A stretch of DNA of 64,000 bases from Streptomyces sulfonofaciens (GTDB taxonomy: Bacteria > Actinomycetota > Actinomycetes > Streptomycetales > Streptomycetaceae): the NCBI RefSeq assembly GCF_014656295.1, contig NZ_BNCD01000011.1, forward strand, positions 240,884 through 304,883, written 5' to 3'. Under the pieces are notes generated by a model, which saw only the letters and a list, made by a program, of their open reading frames with translations, was not told where the DNA came from and made no database searches. Shown piece by piece: positions 26,282 to 35,831 of the stretch. Position numbers and translations under genes: made by a program. Numbering within the stretch: position 1 is the first letter of the stretch; each line of letters starts with the position of its first letter.

Positions 26282-26649
26282 TCGGCCAGTCTGCACGAGA
26301 GGTCCACGAGCGCTCGGACGCGCGCGGCACGGGATGCCACAATCGGTCTGTACCTGCAGGTCAGTCGCCGGATTTGGGATGGATTGATCAAGGGCGGCGA
26401 GGCGTGGCGGGGCATCCTGCCAAAGGCCGTGGTCGACGTCCAACCGGCCCGCGGCGGGCATCCGTTGGCCATGGCGCCGGAACTTGCCGCCGACCCCTCG
26501 TCGATGTTCACTCCTTTGAGTGGCGGGTGGGGCGATGCGCGTCCACTTCTCACGGGCACTGGGATGGTCGGGAGCCGACCCCGCAGACGCTCGTGTTGAC
26601 GGATCGTCACCCGGGTCCATGGGCAGACGGATCAAGATTGCGAGCACCG
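26282..26649. promoter_or_regulatory. Divergent spacer upstream of conservon 1
   Basis: 368 bases between the PP2C-like gene (-) and CvnA (+). AT-richer patches occur around 26336-26400. It probably contains promoters for both directions. No gene with a ribosome site is visible. Confidence 0.45.
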
Positions 26650-29600
26650 GTGCAGAAGAAGCGGCCGCGGCGCGAGGGCATGCAGCAGACGGTCTCGGAC
26701 GAGACCCTGAGCGGCCCGGCACCGAGCAACCCCTCCGGGACAGCCGGCAGGGGCACGGACGCCATGGAGGGCGCGGGCGTCCACGGCGCGCGGCGCGCGG
26801 GCGCCCTCGAAGCCCCCGCGGGCCCCGGCGCCCCCTCCCGAGCGGTCGCCTCGGGCGCGGCCGGAGAGCCGCGCGGCGGGAGTGCGCCCGGCAGGGCCGG
26901 CGGCCACCCCGGCGCGACCGCCTCCGGTGGTTCCGGTGGGCTTGGCGCGCAGATGGCCTCCGGCGCGGCGGTCGGCGGTGCGGTCATTCCCCGGCCGCAG
27001 GGCGACCACGTGCCCTACGGGGCTTCCGCGGCCGTACCGGCCGGTGCCGGCCCGGCGGACCAGGTGACCGCGAGCCCGGCGTCCGGGAACCCGGCGGCAC
27101 GCCCCCAGGGCGCGGATGCCGCGGCACAGGCCCCGAGCCCCGCCGTGCGCGGCGCGCGCCAGGCGGTGCGGGCCCAGGGCGCGGCGCACAAGGCCGCGGC
27201 AGGCCGCGACACCGCCGTCCGGACCCCGACCCCCACCGCCGAGGCCGCCGAGGCCGTTCAGGACGCCGCGGCCCCCCCGGCGCCCGGAGCGGTGCCCGCT
27301 CCCGCCTCCGGCGCTGCGTCGCGCCGTCCCACCGGCCCCGCCGCCACCCCGCCCCCCGCCGGGCGCCCCGCGGCGCCCGGCGCCCCCTCCGCCACCGCCC
27401 CGGCGGCACAGGACTCCGCCGCGCCGCCCGCGGCAGGCACCGGGGAGCCGGGGGGTTCCGCCCGCAAGGGCAGGCGTGCGCGGGTGCGCAGCCGGCTCGT
27501 CGTGGCCGTCGCCGTGGTGGCCGCCGCGACCGCGGGCGCGAGCGCGCCCGCGCTGATCGCCGCGTCCGGCCGGGTGGGCGACTCGCAGGCGCTGGTGACG
27601 GACGCCGAGCGGACCCAGCAGGCGCTCAGCCTGGCCCACGCGCTGGCCGACGAACGCGACGAGGCCACCGCCTACGTCGCCGCCGGCCGGCCCGAGGGCA
27701 AGGGGCTGTCCGCGGCCGACCGCGCGCCCGTGGACCGGCAGATAGCCGAACTGCGCGCCGACGCCCCCACCGGGCTGCGGCACGACCTCGACCACATCGC
27801 CGCCGTCCGCGACTCGGTGCTGAACGGCAAGGGCAGTGCCCTGCACGCGCACGAGTCCTACGCCGCCGTCATCCTCGAACTCCACCGGCTCGCCGAGGAC
27901 CTGGCGGACCGCACACCGCCCCGGGCGGGCTCGGGCGCCCACGCGCTCGCCGACCTCGACCGCGCCGTCGAGCAGGCGGAGGCCACCCGCGGCCTGCTGC
28001 TCGCCGCGCTCGCCGTGCCCGGCGGCACCGCCACCACCACCGTCATCGACCCGGTGACCGGCCTGCCCGCAACCGTCTCCACCGAGTCGTCCGCGGACAG
28101 CGAGCACCGTGACGAGCTGAGCGCCGCCGCTCAGCAGGCCCGGCTGCGCGAGCAGTCCGCGCTGGCCGACTTCCGCGACGGCGCGCCCGCCGCCTACCGC
28201 ACCTCGTACGACTCCACCGTCACCGGCCCCGACGTCACCGCGGCCGAGCACGACCTCGACCGGCTCACCGACCGGCCGACGCTGTCCACCGGCGACCGCG
28301 CCACCGATCGCGGAAAGCTGGAGGCCACGCTGACCTCGCGCATCGACATGATGCGCGGCGCCGAGGCGTCGCTGAACACCACGCGCGCCAAGGAGCTTGC
28401 CCAGCTCCGCGACGACGACGTCACCGCGCTGGAGGTCCTGACCGCCCTGGCCGGTGCCTGCCTGCTGGCCGCCGTCGGCGTCAGCACGGCGATGGCCCGC
28501 AGCCTGACCCGGCCGCTCTCCGTCCTGCGCCGCGGCTCGGCCCGGCTCGCCGCCGACCCCGCCGCCGAGGAGCCGATCCGCTTCACCGGCCGCAACGACG
28601 AGTTCGCCCAGGTCGTACGGTCCGTCAACGCCCTGCACGCGCATGCGCTCCAACTGCACGCGCGGCTGCGCGGACAGGCCGGTGCGGCCCCCGCACCGGA
28701 CGCACCCCAGGCGCCGGACGCGAGTGGGCGGCAGGCGGACGCCGCCACCGAGCGGGACGGGCTGCGCAGCGCGCTGGACGCCGCCGCGGCCGGGCTCGGC
28801 CAGGTCGAGGACGCCGGCCGGGGCACGTTCGTCCACCTCGCGCTGCGCACCCTCGGGCTGGTCGAGCGGCAGCTCGCCGTCATCGAGAAGCTGGAGGAGC
28901 AGGAGCACGACCCCGACCGGCTCGCCACCCTCTTCAAGCTCGACCACTTCGCCACCGTGATGCGGCGGCACAGCGAGAACCTGCTGGTGCTCGCCGGCGC
29001 CGACCACGGGCACCAGCACCCGGGACCCGTACCGCTGGTCGACGTGGTGCGCGCCGCGGTCAGCGAGATAGAGCGCTACGAGCGGGTCAGGATCATCTCG
29101 CTGCCGCCGCGCGCGCACGTGGTCGGCTTCGCCGCCGACGACCTCAGCCATCTGCTCGCCGAGCTGCTGGAGAACGCGGCGTCCTTCTCGCCGCCGAACG
29201 CCACCGTCGAGGTGTCGGGCTGGCTGCTGGAGAGCGGTGACGTGATGCTCTCCGTCGTGGACGAGGGCATCGGCATGTCGCCGGAGCGGCTCGAAGAGGT
29301 CAACACCCGGCTGGCGTGCGCCGCGGACGGCGAGGAGCCGGGCCCCGCCGAGGCGTTCGGTGCCGCCACCGGTCCCGACGGGGCCGACGAAGCCGGCCCC
29401 GGTCTCGGGCTGTACGTGGTGGCGCGGCTCGCCGCCCGGCACGGCGTGCGGGTGCAGTTGCGGGAGCAGAAGCACGGCGGGGTGGCGGCGGTCGTCGTGC
29501 TGCCCGAGCCGGTGCTCGCCCAGGCCGCCCCCGGTGCGATCGCACCGCCGCGCGAGGTACGGGTGGTGGGCGCCGCGACCGGCGTCCGGCTGCCCGGCGC

Positions 29601-30165
29601 CGCGGCGGAGGCCAACTCCAACGTCCTGCCCGGCAGGGGAGCGGGAGCCGCCGCCGGAGCCGACCCGCTGATCGCGGCCGCGGAGGCGTCACTGCGCACG
29701 GCTCCGCGGCAGGCCGCCGACCGCGGACCCGCCGCGGACCACGCGCCGCAGCCCGCCCCCGACCAGTACGCCATCAGCCCCGACAGCCACGAACGCGCGC
29801 GCGACGCCGACGGCACCGGCCCGGTGGGCGCCGCCGGTGAGGCGGCCCCCGCCGCCGACACCAGGGAGCGGGTGACTGACAAGGGCCTGCCGAAGCGCAC
29901 ACCGCGGGTCTCCGCCGTGCGCGGGGTGCCCGCGCCGCGCACCGGCGCGGTCGACGCCAAGGAACTGCGGCGCAGACTCGGCGGCTTCCAGCAGGGTGCC
30001 AGGAACGGGCTGCGGGACGCCGAGGCGGAGATATCCGACCGTCCGGAAGGGCCGGGGGCCCAGGGGCGGGCCACCGCCCACGGCGCCGGACACCGCACAG
30101 CAGCACGCGCGGCCCAACCACCCGCGGAAGTCAAGGGGGACACGGTCGAGGAGGCAAGCAGTTGA
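26650..30165 (+). CDS. cvnA: Conservon 1 CvnA: membrane sensor ATPase (histidine-kinase-like)
   Basis: 1171 residues from the GTG at 26650 (VQKKRPRREG); an ATG at 26680 is the alternative. Residues about 10-275 are low-complexity Ala/Pro/Gly. Transmembrane helices lie at about 282-305 and 600-625, with an extracytoplasmic sensor region between. HAMP follows (TRPLSVLRRGSARL). The ATPase domain shows LAELLENAASFSPP (N-box), VVDEGIGM and GLGLYVVARLAARHG (G-boxes). No canonical H-box is seen, as in other CvnA proteins. The C-terminal 200 residues are disordered-looking. In conservons CvnA is the membrane component of a GPCR-like complex with CvnB, C and D. It overlaps cvnB by TTGA. Confidence 0.88.
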   Translation: MQKKRPRREGMQQTVSDETLSGPAPSNPSGTAGRGTDAMEGAGVHGARRAGALEAPAGPGAPSRAVASGAAGEPRGGSAPGRAGGHPGATASGGSGGLGAQMASGAAVGGAVIPRPQGDHVPYGASAAVPAGAGPADQVTASPASGNPAARPQGADAAAQAPSPAVRGARQAVRAQGAAHKAAAGRDTAVRTPTPTAEAAEAVQDAAAPPAPGAVPAPASGAASRRPTGPAATPPPAGRPAAPGAPSATAPAAQDSAAPPAAGTGEPGGSARKGRRARVRSRLVVAVAVVAAATAGASAPALIAASGRVGDSQALVTDAERTQQALSLAHALADERDEATAYVAAGRPEGKGLSAADRAPVDRQIAELRADAPTGLRHDLDHIAAVRDSVLNGKGSALHAHESYAAVILELHRLAEDLADRTPPRAGSGAHALADLDRAVEQAEATRGLLLAALAVPGGTATTTVIDPVTGLPATVSTESSADSEHRDELSAAAQQARLREQSALADFRDGAPAAYRTSYDSTVTGPDVTAAEHDLDRLTDRPTLSTGDRATDRGKLEATLTSRIDMMRGAEASLNTTRAKELAQLRDDDVTALEVLTALAGACLLAAVGVSTAMARSLTRPLSVLRRGSARLAADPAAEEPIRFTGRNDEFAQVVRSVNALHAHALQLHARLRGQAGAAPAPDAPQAPDASGRQADAATERDGLRSALDAAAAGLGQVEDAGRGTFVHLALRTLGLVERQLAVIEKLEEQEHDPDRLATLFKLDHFATVMRRHSENLLVLAGADHGHQHPGPVPLVDVVRAAVSEIERYERVRIISLPPRAHVVGFAADDLSHLLAELLENAASFSPPNATVEVSGWLLESGDVMLSVVDEGIGMSPERLEEVNTRLACAADGEEPGPAEAFGAATGPDGADEAGPGLGLYVVARLAARHGVRVQLREQKHGGVAAVVVLPEPVLAQAAPGAIAPPREVRVVGAATGVRLPGAAAEANSNVLPGRGAGAAAGADPLIAAAEASLRTAPRQAADRGPAADHAPQPAPDQYAISPDSHERARDADGTGPVGAAGEAAPAADTRERVTDKGLPKRTPRVSAVRGVPAPRTGAVDAKELRRRLGGFQQGARNGLRDAEAEISDRPEGPGAQGRATAHGAGHRTAARAAQPPAEVKGDTVEEASS

Positions 30166-30764
30166 CTGCGCCCAGCACCTATGGACTGAGCACCGAGGCA
30201 CGCAATCTGCACTGGCTGCTGGCGAACCTCGTGGAGGAGGTGCCCGGCCTGCTCTCGGTGGCCGTGGTCTCCTCCGACGGTCTGCTGCTGCTCTCCTCCG
30301 ACCCGGCGAGAAACGGCGAGAACGGTGACGAGGGCGCGTTCGACGGTGCCTCCGGCGGCGGCCCCGGAGAAGGCCCCAGGGGCTCCTCCGCGGATCTGGC
30401 GGCCATCGTCTCCGGACTCGGCAGCCTCACCATGGGAGCCGCCCGGCTGATGGACGGCGGCAAGGTCAAGCAGACCGTGGTCAGCATGCGCGACGGCAAC
30501 CTGTTCGTGATGTCGATCGGCGACGGTTCGCTGCTCGGGGTGCACGCCACTCCGGAGAGCGACATGAGCATCGTCGCCTACCACATGGCGTTCTTCGTAG
30601 GCCGCGCCGGACACGTCCTGACCCCCGAACTCCGCAGCGAGCTGAGGCAGTCGATGGAGCACGAGGAGCAGGTGCGCACCCCTCAGGACAGACCCCGGCT
30701 GTCCGTACGCGGCGCGGCCGGTGCCGGGCGGACGGCGGGCGAGCCGATGGGAAGCGTCCAGTGA
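30162..30764 (+). CDS. cvnB: Conservon 1 CvnB: roadblock/LC7-domain protein
   Basis: 200 residues, TTG start overlapping the cvnA stop. The roadblock/LC7 fold is indicated by LHWLLANLVEEVPGLLSVAVVSSDG near the N-terminus and the following strands (TVVSMRDGNLFVMSIGDGSLLGVHA). A Gly/Glu-rich insertion at about 45-75 is unusual compared with the shorter CvnB of conservon 2. These proteins act as scaffolds or regulators of the CvnD GTPase. Confidence 0.92.
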   Translation: MTAPSTYGLSTEARNLHWLLANLVEEVPGLLSVAVVSSDGLLLLSSDPARNGENGDEGAFDGASGGGPGEGPRGSSADLAAIVSGLGSLTMGAARLMDGGKVKQTVVSMRDGNLFVMSIGDGSLLGVHATPESDMSIVAYHMAFFVGRAGHVLTPELRSELRQSMEHEEQVRTPQDRPRLSVRGAAGAGRTAGEPMGSVQ

Positions 30765-31156
30765 GCCAGCCCAAGCTGCCCCGGCGCGACGCCGACGCCA
30801 AGCCCGCGCGCGTGCGCCCCTACTCCCTGACCGGTGGCCGCACCCGCTTCGGGCACGTGCTGCTCGTCGAGACCTTCGTGGCCGCCATCGAGGCGCCGGA
30901 GGAGCGCCTTGAGCTGACCCAGGGCACCGCGACGCGGGTCATGCCCGAGATGCGGGCCATCGTCGAACTGTGCCGCCAGATGCGCACGGTGGCCGAGATC
31001 GCCGCGCTGCTGAGGATGCCGCTCGGCGTGGTCCGCGTGCTGCTGAGCGACCTCGCGGACCAGGGAAGGATCCGCGTGTACGGAACCGGTCACGGCCCGG
31101 GACAGCCGGACCGCGCACTGCTGGAAAGGGTGCTGAGTGGACTCCGCCGTCTCTGA
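30761..31156 (+). CDS. cvnC: Conservon 1 CvnC: DUF742 protein
   Basis: 131 residues, GTG overlapping the cvnB stop (GTGA). RVRPYSLTGGRTRF is the DUF742 signature, and the C-terminal half is a winged-helix-like segment (MRTVAEIAALLRMPLGVVRVLLSDLADQG..). The biochemical role in the conservon complex is unknown. Confidence 0.93.
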   Translation: MSQPKLPRRDADAKPARVRPYSLTGGRTRFGHVLLVETFVAAIEAPEERLELTQGTATRVMPEMRAIVELCRQMRTVAEIAALLRMPLGVVRVLLSDLADQGRIRVYGTGHGPGQPDRALLERVLSGLRRL

Positions 31157-31826
31157 GGACAGTGAACTGCCCCCCGGCCCGGGCGCCAGGGGCACCGGCG
31201 GCTTCTGGGGCGCGGGCGGCCCCGCTGCCGTCCATGAGCCGGAGGAGGAGCTGCGGCCCTGGCAGCTCGACCGCAGCCGTGCGCCCGTCGCCACCAAGAT
31301 CGTCGTGGCGGGCGGATTCGGGGTCGGCAAGACGACGCTGGTCACCAGCGTCTCGGAGATCGAGCCGCTGCTCACCGAGGCGCTGATGACCGAGGCCAGC
31401 GCGGAGACCGACGACCTCGCCGCGACGCCGGGCAAGATGACGACGACGGTCGCCATGGACTTCGGCCGGATCACCCTCGACGACGACCTGGTGCTGTACC
31501 TCTTCGGCACCCCGGGCCAGCAGCGCTTCTGGTTCATGTGGGACGACCTGATCAGGGGTGCGATCGGCGCCGTCGTCCTCGCCGACACCCGCAGGCTGCC
31601 CGACTGCTTCCCCGTGCTGGACTACTTCGACGGGTGCGGCCTGCCGTACGTGGTCGCCGTGAACCACTTCGAGGGCACGGAGAAGTACGCGGCGGAGGAC
31701 GTGCGCGAGGCCCTGACCGTGCCGCCGCACATCCCCGTGCTCGTCATGGACGCCCGGCTGCGCATCCCGGTGATCGACACCCTGCTGGCCCTCGTCGGCC
31801 ACGCACTGGACGTCACCCCCGCCTAG
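31137..31826 (+). CDS. cvnD: Conservon 1 CvnD: small Ras-like GTPase
   Basis: 229 residues, overlapping cvnC by 20 nt. GGFGVGKTT is the P-loop (about residues 57-65), TTVAMDFGRI the switch I/Mg region, LFGTPGQQRF the DxxG-equivalent switch II, and VAVNHFEG takes the place of NKxD. An N-terminal 45-residue Gly/Pro-rich extension precedes the GTPase core. It is the GTP-binding output of the conservon and probably membrane-associated through CvnA. Confidence 0.93.
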   Translation: MDSAVSEDSELPPGPGARGTGGFWGAGGPAAVHEPEEELRPWQLDRSRAPVATKIVVAGGFGVGKTTLVTSVSEIEPLLTEALMTEASAETDDLAATPGKMTTTVAMDFGRITLDDDLVLYLFGTPGQQRFWFMWDDLIRGAIGAVVLADTRRLPDCFPVLDYFDGCGLPYVVAVNHFEGTEKYAAEDVREALTVPPHIPVLVMDARLRIPVIDTLLALVGHALDVTPA

Positions 31827-31898
31827 CCGCACCGCCGCCACCGGCCGGCCCCACAGAAGCCGCAGCCCCGAGCAGCAGGTAAGAGGAGAGGACCCGCA

Positions 31899-33146
31899 AT
31901 GCGGAAGGTACTCATCGTGGGAGCCGGGCAGTCCGGGCTCCAGCTCGCCCTCGGACTCCAGGCGCACGGATACGACGTCACCCTGATGTCCAACCGCACC
32001 GCGGACGAGATCCGCACCGGACGGGTGATGTCGACGCAGGTCATGTTCCACACGGCGTTGCAGCACGAACGCGACCTCCAGTTGGGCTTCTGGGAGCAGG
32101 CGGCCCCCAGGATCGAGGGACTCGGCGTCTCGGTCGCGGGGCCCGAGGACCCGCAGGGCGGCCCGCCGCGGGTCGTCGACTGGCTGGGCCGGCTCGACGG
32201 GTACGCGCAGTCCGTGGACCAGCGGGTGAAGATGGCCGGCTGGATGGAGACCTTCGCGGAGCGCGGCGGGCAGCTCATCATCCACGGTGCCGCCGTCTCC
32301 GACCTGGACTACTTCGCGCGCGCCTACGACCTGGTCATGGTCGCCGCGGGCAAGGGCGAACTGGTGGCCATGTTCGGGCGGGACGCCGCGCGCTCGCCGT
32401 ACGCCGAGCCGCAGCGCGCCCTGGCCGTCTGCTACGTGCACGGCCTCGGACCGCGTCCCGAGCACCCCGGGACGGAGGCGGTGCGCTGCAACCTGGTGCC
32501 CGGTGTGGGCGAGCTGTTCGTGATGCCGACGCTGACCACCTCGGGGCGGGCCGACATCCTCTTCTGGGAGGGCGTCCCGGGCGGACCGATCGACGCCTTC
32601 CAGGGTGTCAGGGACCCTTCGGAGCACCTGGCACTCACCCTGGGTCTGATGGAGAGGTTCACGCCCTGGGAGTACGCGCGTGCCACCAAGGTCGAGCTGA
32701 CCGACGCGGGCGGCGCACTCTCCGGCCGCTACGCCCCCACGGTCCGCCACCCGGTCGGCCGGCTGCCCGGCGGAGGAGTGGTGCTCGGCGTGGCCGACGT
32801 GGTGGTGGCCAACGACCCGATCACCGGACAGGGTTCCAACTCCGCGGCCAAGTGCGCCGCGTCCTACCTGGAGGCGATCCTGGCCCGCGGCACGGGCCCC
32901 TTCGACGAGGTCTGGATGCAGCAGACCTTCGACCGCTACTGGGACATCGCACGGCACGTCACCAAGTGGACCAACGCCATGCTGGCACCGCCTCCCGAGC
33001 ACGTGCTGAACCTGATCGGCGCGGCGGGCGGGGCGCCCGCGGTCGCCGACCGGATCGCCAACGGCTTCGACAACCCCGCGGACTTCGAGCACTTCTTCTA
33101 CGAGCCGCGGAAGGCGGCGGCGTACCTGGCGGAGGTGGCGGGCTAG
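31899..33146 (+). CDS. Styrene/indole monooxygenase-like FAD flavoprotein
   Basis: 415 residues. The N-terminal dinucleotide-binding motif VGAGQSGLQLALGL precedes TLMSNRTADEI. The central and C-terminal parts (VMFHTALQHERDL, NDPITGQGSNSAAKCA, DIARHVTKWTNAML) match the StyA/SMOA group. StyA-type epoxidases receive FADH2 from a separate StyB flavin reductase, which is not encoded nearby. It lies 72 nt after cvnD in the same direction, in the position where other conservons carry a cytochrome P450 (CvnE), so it may be a downstream effector of this conservon. The ATG follows an AGAGGAGAGGA ribosome site. Confidence 0.85.
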   Translation: MRKVLIVGAGQSGLQLALGLQAHGYDVTLMSNRTADEIRTGRVMSTQVMFHTALQHERDLQLGFWEQAAPRIEGLGVSVAGPEDPQGGPPRVVDWLGRLDGYAQSVDQRVKMAGWMETFAERGGQLIIHGAAVSDLDYFARAYDLVMVAAGKGELVAMFGRDAARSPYAEPQRALAVCYVHGLGPRPEHPGTEAVRCNLVPGVGELFVMPTLTTSGRADILFWEGVPGGPIDAFQGVRDPSEHLALTLGLMERFTPWEYARATKVELTDAGGALSGRYAPTVRHPVGRLPGGGVVLGVADVVVANDPITGQGSNSAAKCAASYLEAILARGTGPFDEVWMQQTFDRYWDIARHVTKWTNAMLAPPPEHVLNLIGAAGGAPAVADRIANGFDNPADFEHFFYEPRKAAAYLAEVAG

Positions 33147-33152
33147 CGGCGG

Positions 33153-33170
33153 GAGGGCGGCTCCGCCCTC
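33153..33170. terminator. Compact hairpin between convergent genes
   Basis: gagggcgg and ccgccctc are perfect complements with a 2-nt centre. The hairpin lies between the monooxygenase stop and the end of the opposing NlpC/P60 gene, with which it overlaps slightly. Confidence 0.6.
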
Positions 33171-34311
33171 ATGTGCCGAGCGGTGGTGCCTGGGGGTCCG
33201 GGCGTACGGCCCCGAGGACCGGGTTCACGTCGACCGGTGACACCTTGACGCGCTCGCCGGGCCGCGGCGCCTGCACCACCATGCTGTTGCCCAGGTAGAG
33301 CGCCACGTGCGTGGCGGTGGGGTAGTAGACGACCAGGTCCCCGGGCCGCAGTTCGGCCATCGGCACCCGGGGCAGCCCCGACCACTGCTGCTGGCTGGTG
33401 CGCGGAATGGTCCGCCCGGCGCGCGCCCACGCGCGCGAGGTGAGCCCCGAGCAGTCGAACGCGTCGGGCCCCGCGGCGCCCCACACGTACGGCTTGCCGA
33501 CCTGCTCCATCGCGTACCGGACCGCCACGCTGCCGCCGCGCGAGGGCAGCCGGCTGCCGTGCAGTGCCGTGTCGAGCAGTGCCTGCGGGCCGCCCGAGCG
33601 GCCGGGCCGGCCGGTGCGGCGGGCTTCGGAGGGATGGCCGCCGCCCAGCGAGGCGAGCAGCCGCTCCACCGCCCTGAGCCGGGCCTGGATCCGGTCCCGG
33701 TCGCGCTTCTGACGCTTGGCCAGTTGCTCCTGCGCGTCCAGGGCGTGGCGCGCGGTGGCCGCGAGTGCACGGTTGCGCCGCTCGTGGCCCGCGATCCGGC
33801 GCACCGCCGAGGCGCGGGCGGCCGACATCCGTTCGAGCATATGGCCCTGGTCCAAAGCGTGCTGCGGGTCGCGGGCGAGCAGCAGCCGTACGTACGGGGA
33901 GATGTCGGAGCTGCCCTGGTACTGCAACCGGGCCAGCCGCCCGGCGGCCACCCGGCTCTCGTGCAGGGCGCGCCTGGCGTTGGCGAGACGCCTGTCCAGG
34001 CCCCTGACCGTGGCGCGCTGCCGGTCCAGCACGCGCTGGACCGCGTGGTAGGAGTCGGTGGCCCGCTCGGCCTGGCGGTACAGCCGCTGAAGGTCCGTCA
34101 GCAGGGCGTCCACGGACTGGCCGCGGGCGCCGGGCGCGCCTGCCGGGGGAGAGGGGCGGCGCTCCGTGACTCCGGTGGATTCCTGGCTGCCGGCCGCCGG
34201 GCCCGGGGCGATCGGCGCCCGCGCGGGCAGCGCGGATGCCGTTCCGGCCGCGACGAACGTGCCGGCCGCGACCGCGGCCGTACAGAACCCCCGCACGAGC
34301 CTGCCCGTCAT
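33169..34311 (-). CDS. Secreted NlpC/P60 peptidoglycan hydrolase with coiled coil
   Basis: 380 residues. The ATG at 34311 has GGAGGTGA 7 nt upstream. A signal peptide (MTGRLVRGFCTAAVAAGTFVAAGTASALPA) is followed by a long helical coiled-coil region (about 70-240, rich in Arg, Ala, Gln), typical of RipA-like hydrolases. The C-terminal NlpC/P60 domain has the catalytic Cys in DAFDCSGLTSRAW and the His in ATHVALYLG. It cleaves D-Glu-meso-DAP type peptide bonds in the wall. The frame extends to 34353, but the ribosome site decides the start. Confidence 0.92.
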   Translation of the reverse strand: MTGRLVRGFCTAAVAAGTFVAAGTASALPARAPIAPGPAAGSQESTGVTERRPSPPAGAPGARGQSVDALLTDLQRLYRQAERATDSYHAVQRVLDRQRATVRGLDRRLANARRALHESRVAAGRLARLQYQGSSDISPYVRLLLARDPQHALDQGHMLERMSAARASAVRRIAGHERRNRALAATARHALDAQEQLAKRQKRDRDRIQARLRAVERLLASLGGGHPSEARRTGRPGRSGGPQALLDTALHGSRLPSRGGSVAVRYAMEQVGKPYVWGAAGPDAFDCSGLTSRAWARAGRTIPRTSQQQWSGLPRVPMAELRPGDLVVYYPTATHVALYLGNSMVVQAPRPGERVKVSPVDVNPVLGAVRPDPQAPPLGT

Positions 34312-34589
34312 CTGGGTCACCTCCGCAGCGGCGGACGGCAGATCCGTCCGCACCGCTCGTACATGTCCCGGGGCGCGGGCAGGGCGCTCACCTGTGCTGG
34401 GCGGTTCGGCCCAAGGATCTCACTCGTCCAGGGGGCTCAGGCGCGCGTATGGCGGGCAGGGGAGGGGCGGTGGGGACGGCACGGCCGGGCGCGGCGTGCC
34501 CGGGGCCGGCCGTCCCGGCGGGCCCGCTCGTCCCTCGTGCCCGGCCGCCGGCCTGCCGGGCCCCTCGCGGCTCCCGCCGGGGGCGCGGC

Positions 34590-34871
34590 TCAGGTGCTGC
34601 GGCGCGGCTTGGACCAGGGCCACTTCGGGCCGCTGTCGCCCGTCCGGGTGGCCTCGGCGTCGTACTCGTAGCGCCAGCCGAGGTGCAGTCCGAGGCGCCT
34701 GCTGCGGGCCGCGGACACCCGCCGGTAGACGAGGACGGCCGGCGGGCCGCCGCCGGCGTCGGGCACCGGGACGCGGTAGGTCTTCGGGGGGTGCCCGGTG
34801 GGGCCGAGCAGCACCGGCAGCACGCGGCCGTCCAGCGGGCCGCCGACGAAGGGGGTGTCTTCGCTCTTCAC
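34590..34871 (-). CDS. Small hypothetical protein (93 residues)
   Basis: GTG start (VKSEDTPFVGGPLDGRVLPVLLG). A central VYRRVSAARSRRLGLHLGWRYEYD segment suggests a small beta-rich protein; the GGPLDG opening with a later Y.Y resembles small actinobacterial proteins of unknown role. No signal peptide or membrane segment. It sits between the NlpC/P60 gene and the AurF-like gene on the same strand. Confidence 0.65.
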   Translation of the reverse strand: MKSEDTPFVGGPLDGRVLPVLLGPTGHPPKTYRVPVPDAGGGPPAVLVYRRVSAARSRRLGLHLGWRYEYDAEATRTGDSGPKWPWSKPRRST

Positions 34872-34901
34872 GGCACCAGTGTCGCCCGCCGGGCCGCCCG
34901 G

Positions 34902-35831
34902 TCAGGCGAGCAGCCCCGACGACCGCCACAGCCGGCGGCCCACGCCCCGCAGCACGCCGACATCGTCAAGGAAGTCCGTCAGGCGCCTGGCCCCGGTCTG
35001 CATGACGTCGCGCCGGTGGCCGCTGGCCCGCACCTGGGCGACCGCCTCGTGCCGGTCGAGGCCCACGTCCGTGTAGACCTGCGGGTTGACGAAGGCCAGG
35101 GAGAAGACGCGGGCGGCCTGGCCGGAACTCAGCCTGGTCAGCCTGCGCTCCCACTCCGGAGCGGTCACCATCTGGCGGCGCAGCTCCTCGCGCGCGTAGC
35201 GCACGTGGCGGGCCTCCTCGACGACATGGATCCGGGTCACGTCGCGCACCAGCGGCTGGACCCGCTCGTCGGGGAACGTGAGCCGCTGCATCCAGTCGAG
35301 GATCTCCTCGCCCAGCAGGGTGCCCGCGAAGGAGCCCGGGGTCGTCGAGACCGTCTTCATCACCCGGGCCAGGTTGTGGTGCAGCCGCGCCACCGGGTAC
35401 GTCGGTGTGCCGCTCTTGCGGATCATCCGGGCGAACATCTTCGAGTGCCGGGTCTCGTCGCCGATCTCGGTCAGGGCGTAGCGCACGTGGGCGCTGGTCA
35501 CGGACATGTCGTAGATGTGCCGGACCAGGAGCTGCATCAGGATGATCTCGAACCAGATGCCGAGCGAGGCGAGCGAGGCCGCCTCGTGCCGGGCCAGGTC
35601 CATCTGCTGCTCCTCGGGCATCCTGCGCCACAGCGGGGTGTCGTACAGCGACACCAGCTCCGGCGGCCAGTACCACTTGTCCGGCACCGGCGGGGCGTCC
35701 CAGTCGATCTCGGCGTCGGGGTCGAAGGAGTGCTTCGCGGACGCCGCGAGCAACCGCTCGGCCACCTCCTCCCGGTCCCTCAGCAACCCGAGCGCATCCC
35801 GCAGCACCACACCGTCCGTCATGACCGCCAT
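34902..35831 (-). CDS. AurF-like diiron oxygenase family protein
   Basis: 309 residues from the ATG at 35831, preceded by GGGGAAG; a GTG at 35843 is the alternative. Diiron ligand motifs are visible: a glutamate in RHEAASLASLGIWFE, the EIGDETRHSKMF motif (E..xH), LLGEEILDW, and VEEARHVRYARE (E..xH). AurF itself oxidises an aromatic amine to a nitro group with O2; other members are desaturase-like. No biosynthetic cluster is next to it, so the substrate is unknown. Confidence 0.85.
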   Translation of the reverse strand: MAVMTDGVVLRDALGLLRDREEVAERLLAASAKHSFDPDAEIDWDAPPVPDKWYWPPELVSLYDTPLWRRMPEEQQMDLARHEAASLASLGIWFEIILMQLLVRHIYDMSVTSAHVRYALTEIGDETRHSKMFARMIRKSGTPTYPVARLHHNLARVMKTVSTTPGSFAGTLLGEEILDWMQRLTFPDERVQPLVRDVTRIHVVEEARHVRYAREELRRQMVTAPEWERRLTRLSSGQAARVFSLAFVNPQVYTDVGLDRHEAVAQVRASGHRRDVMQTGARRLTDFLDDVGVLRGVGRRLWRSSGLLA

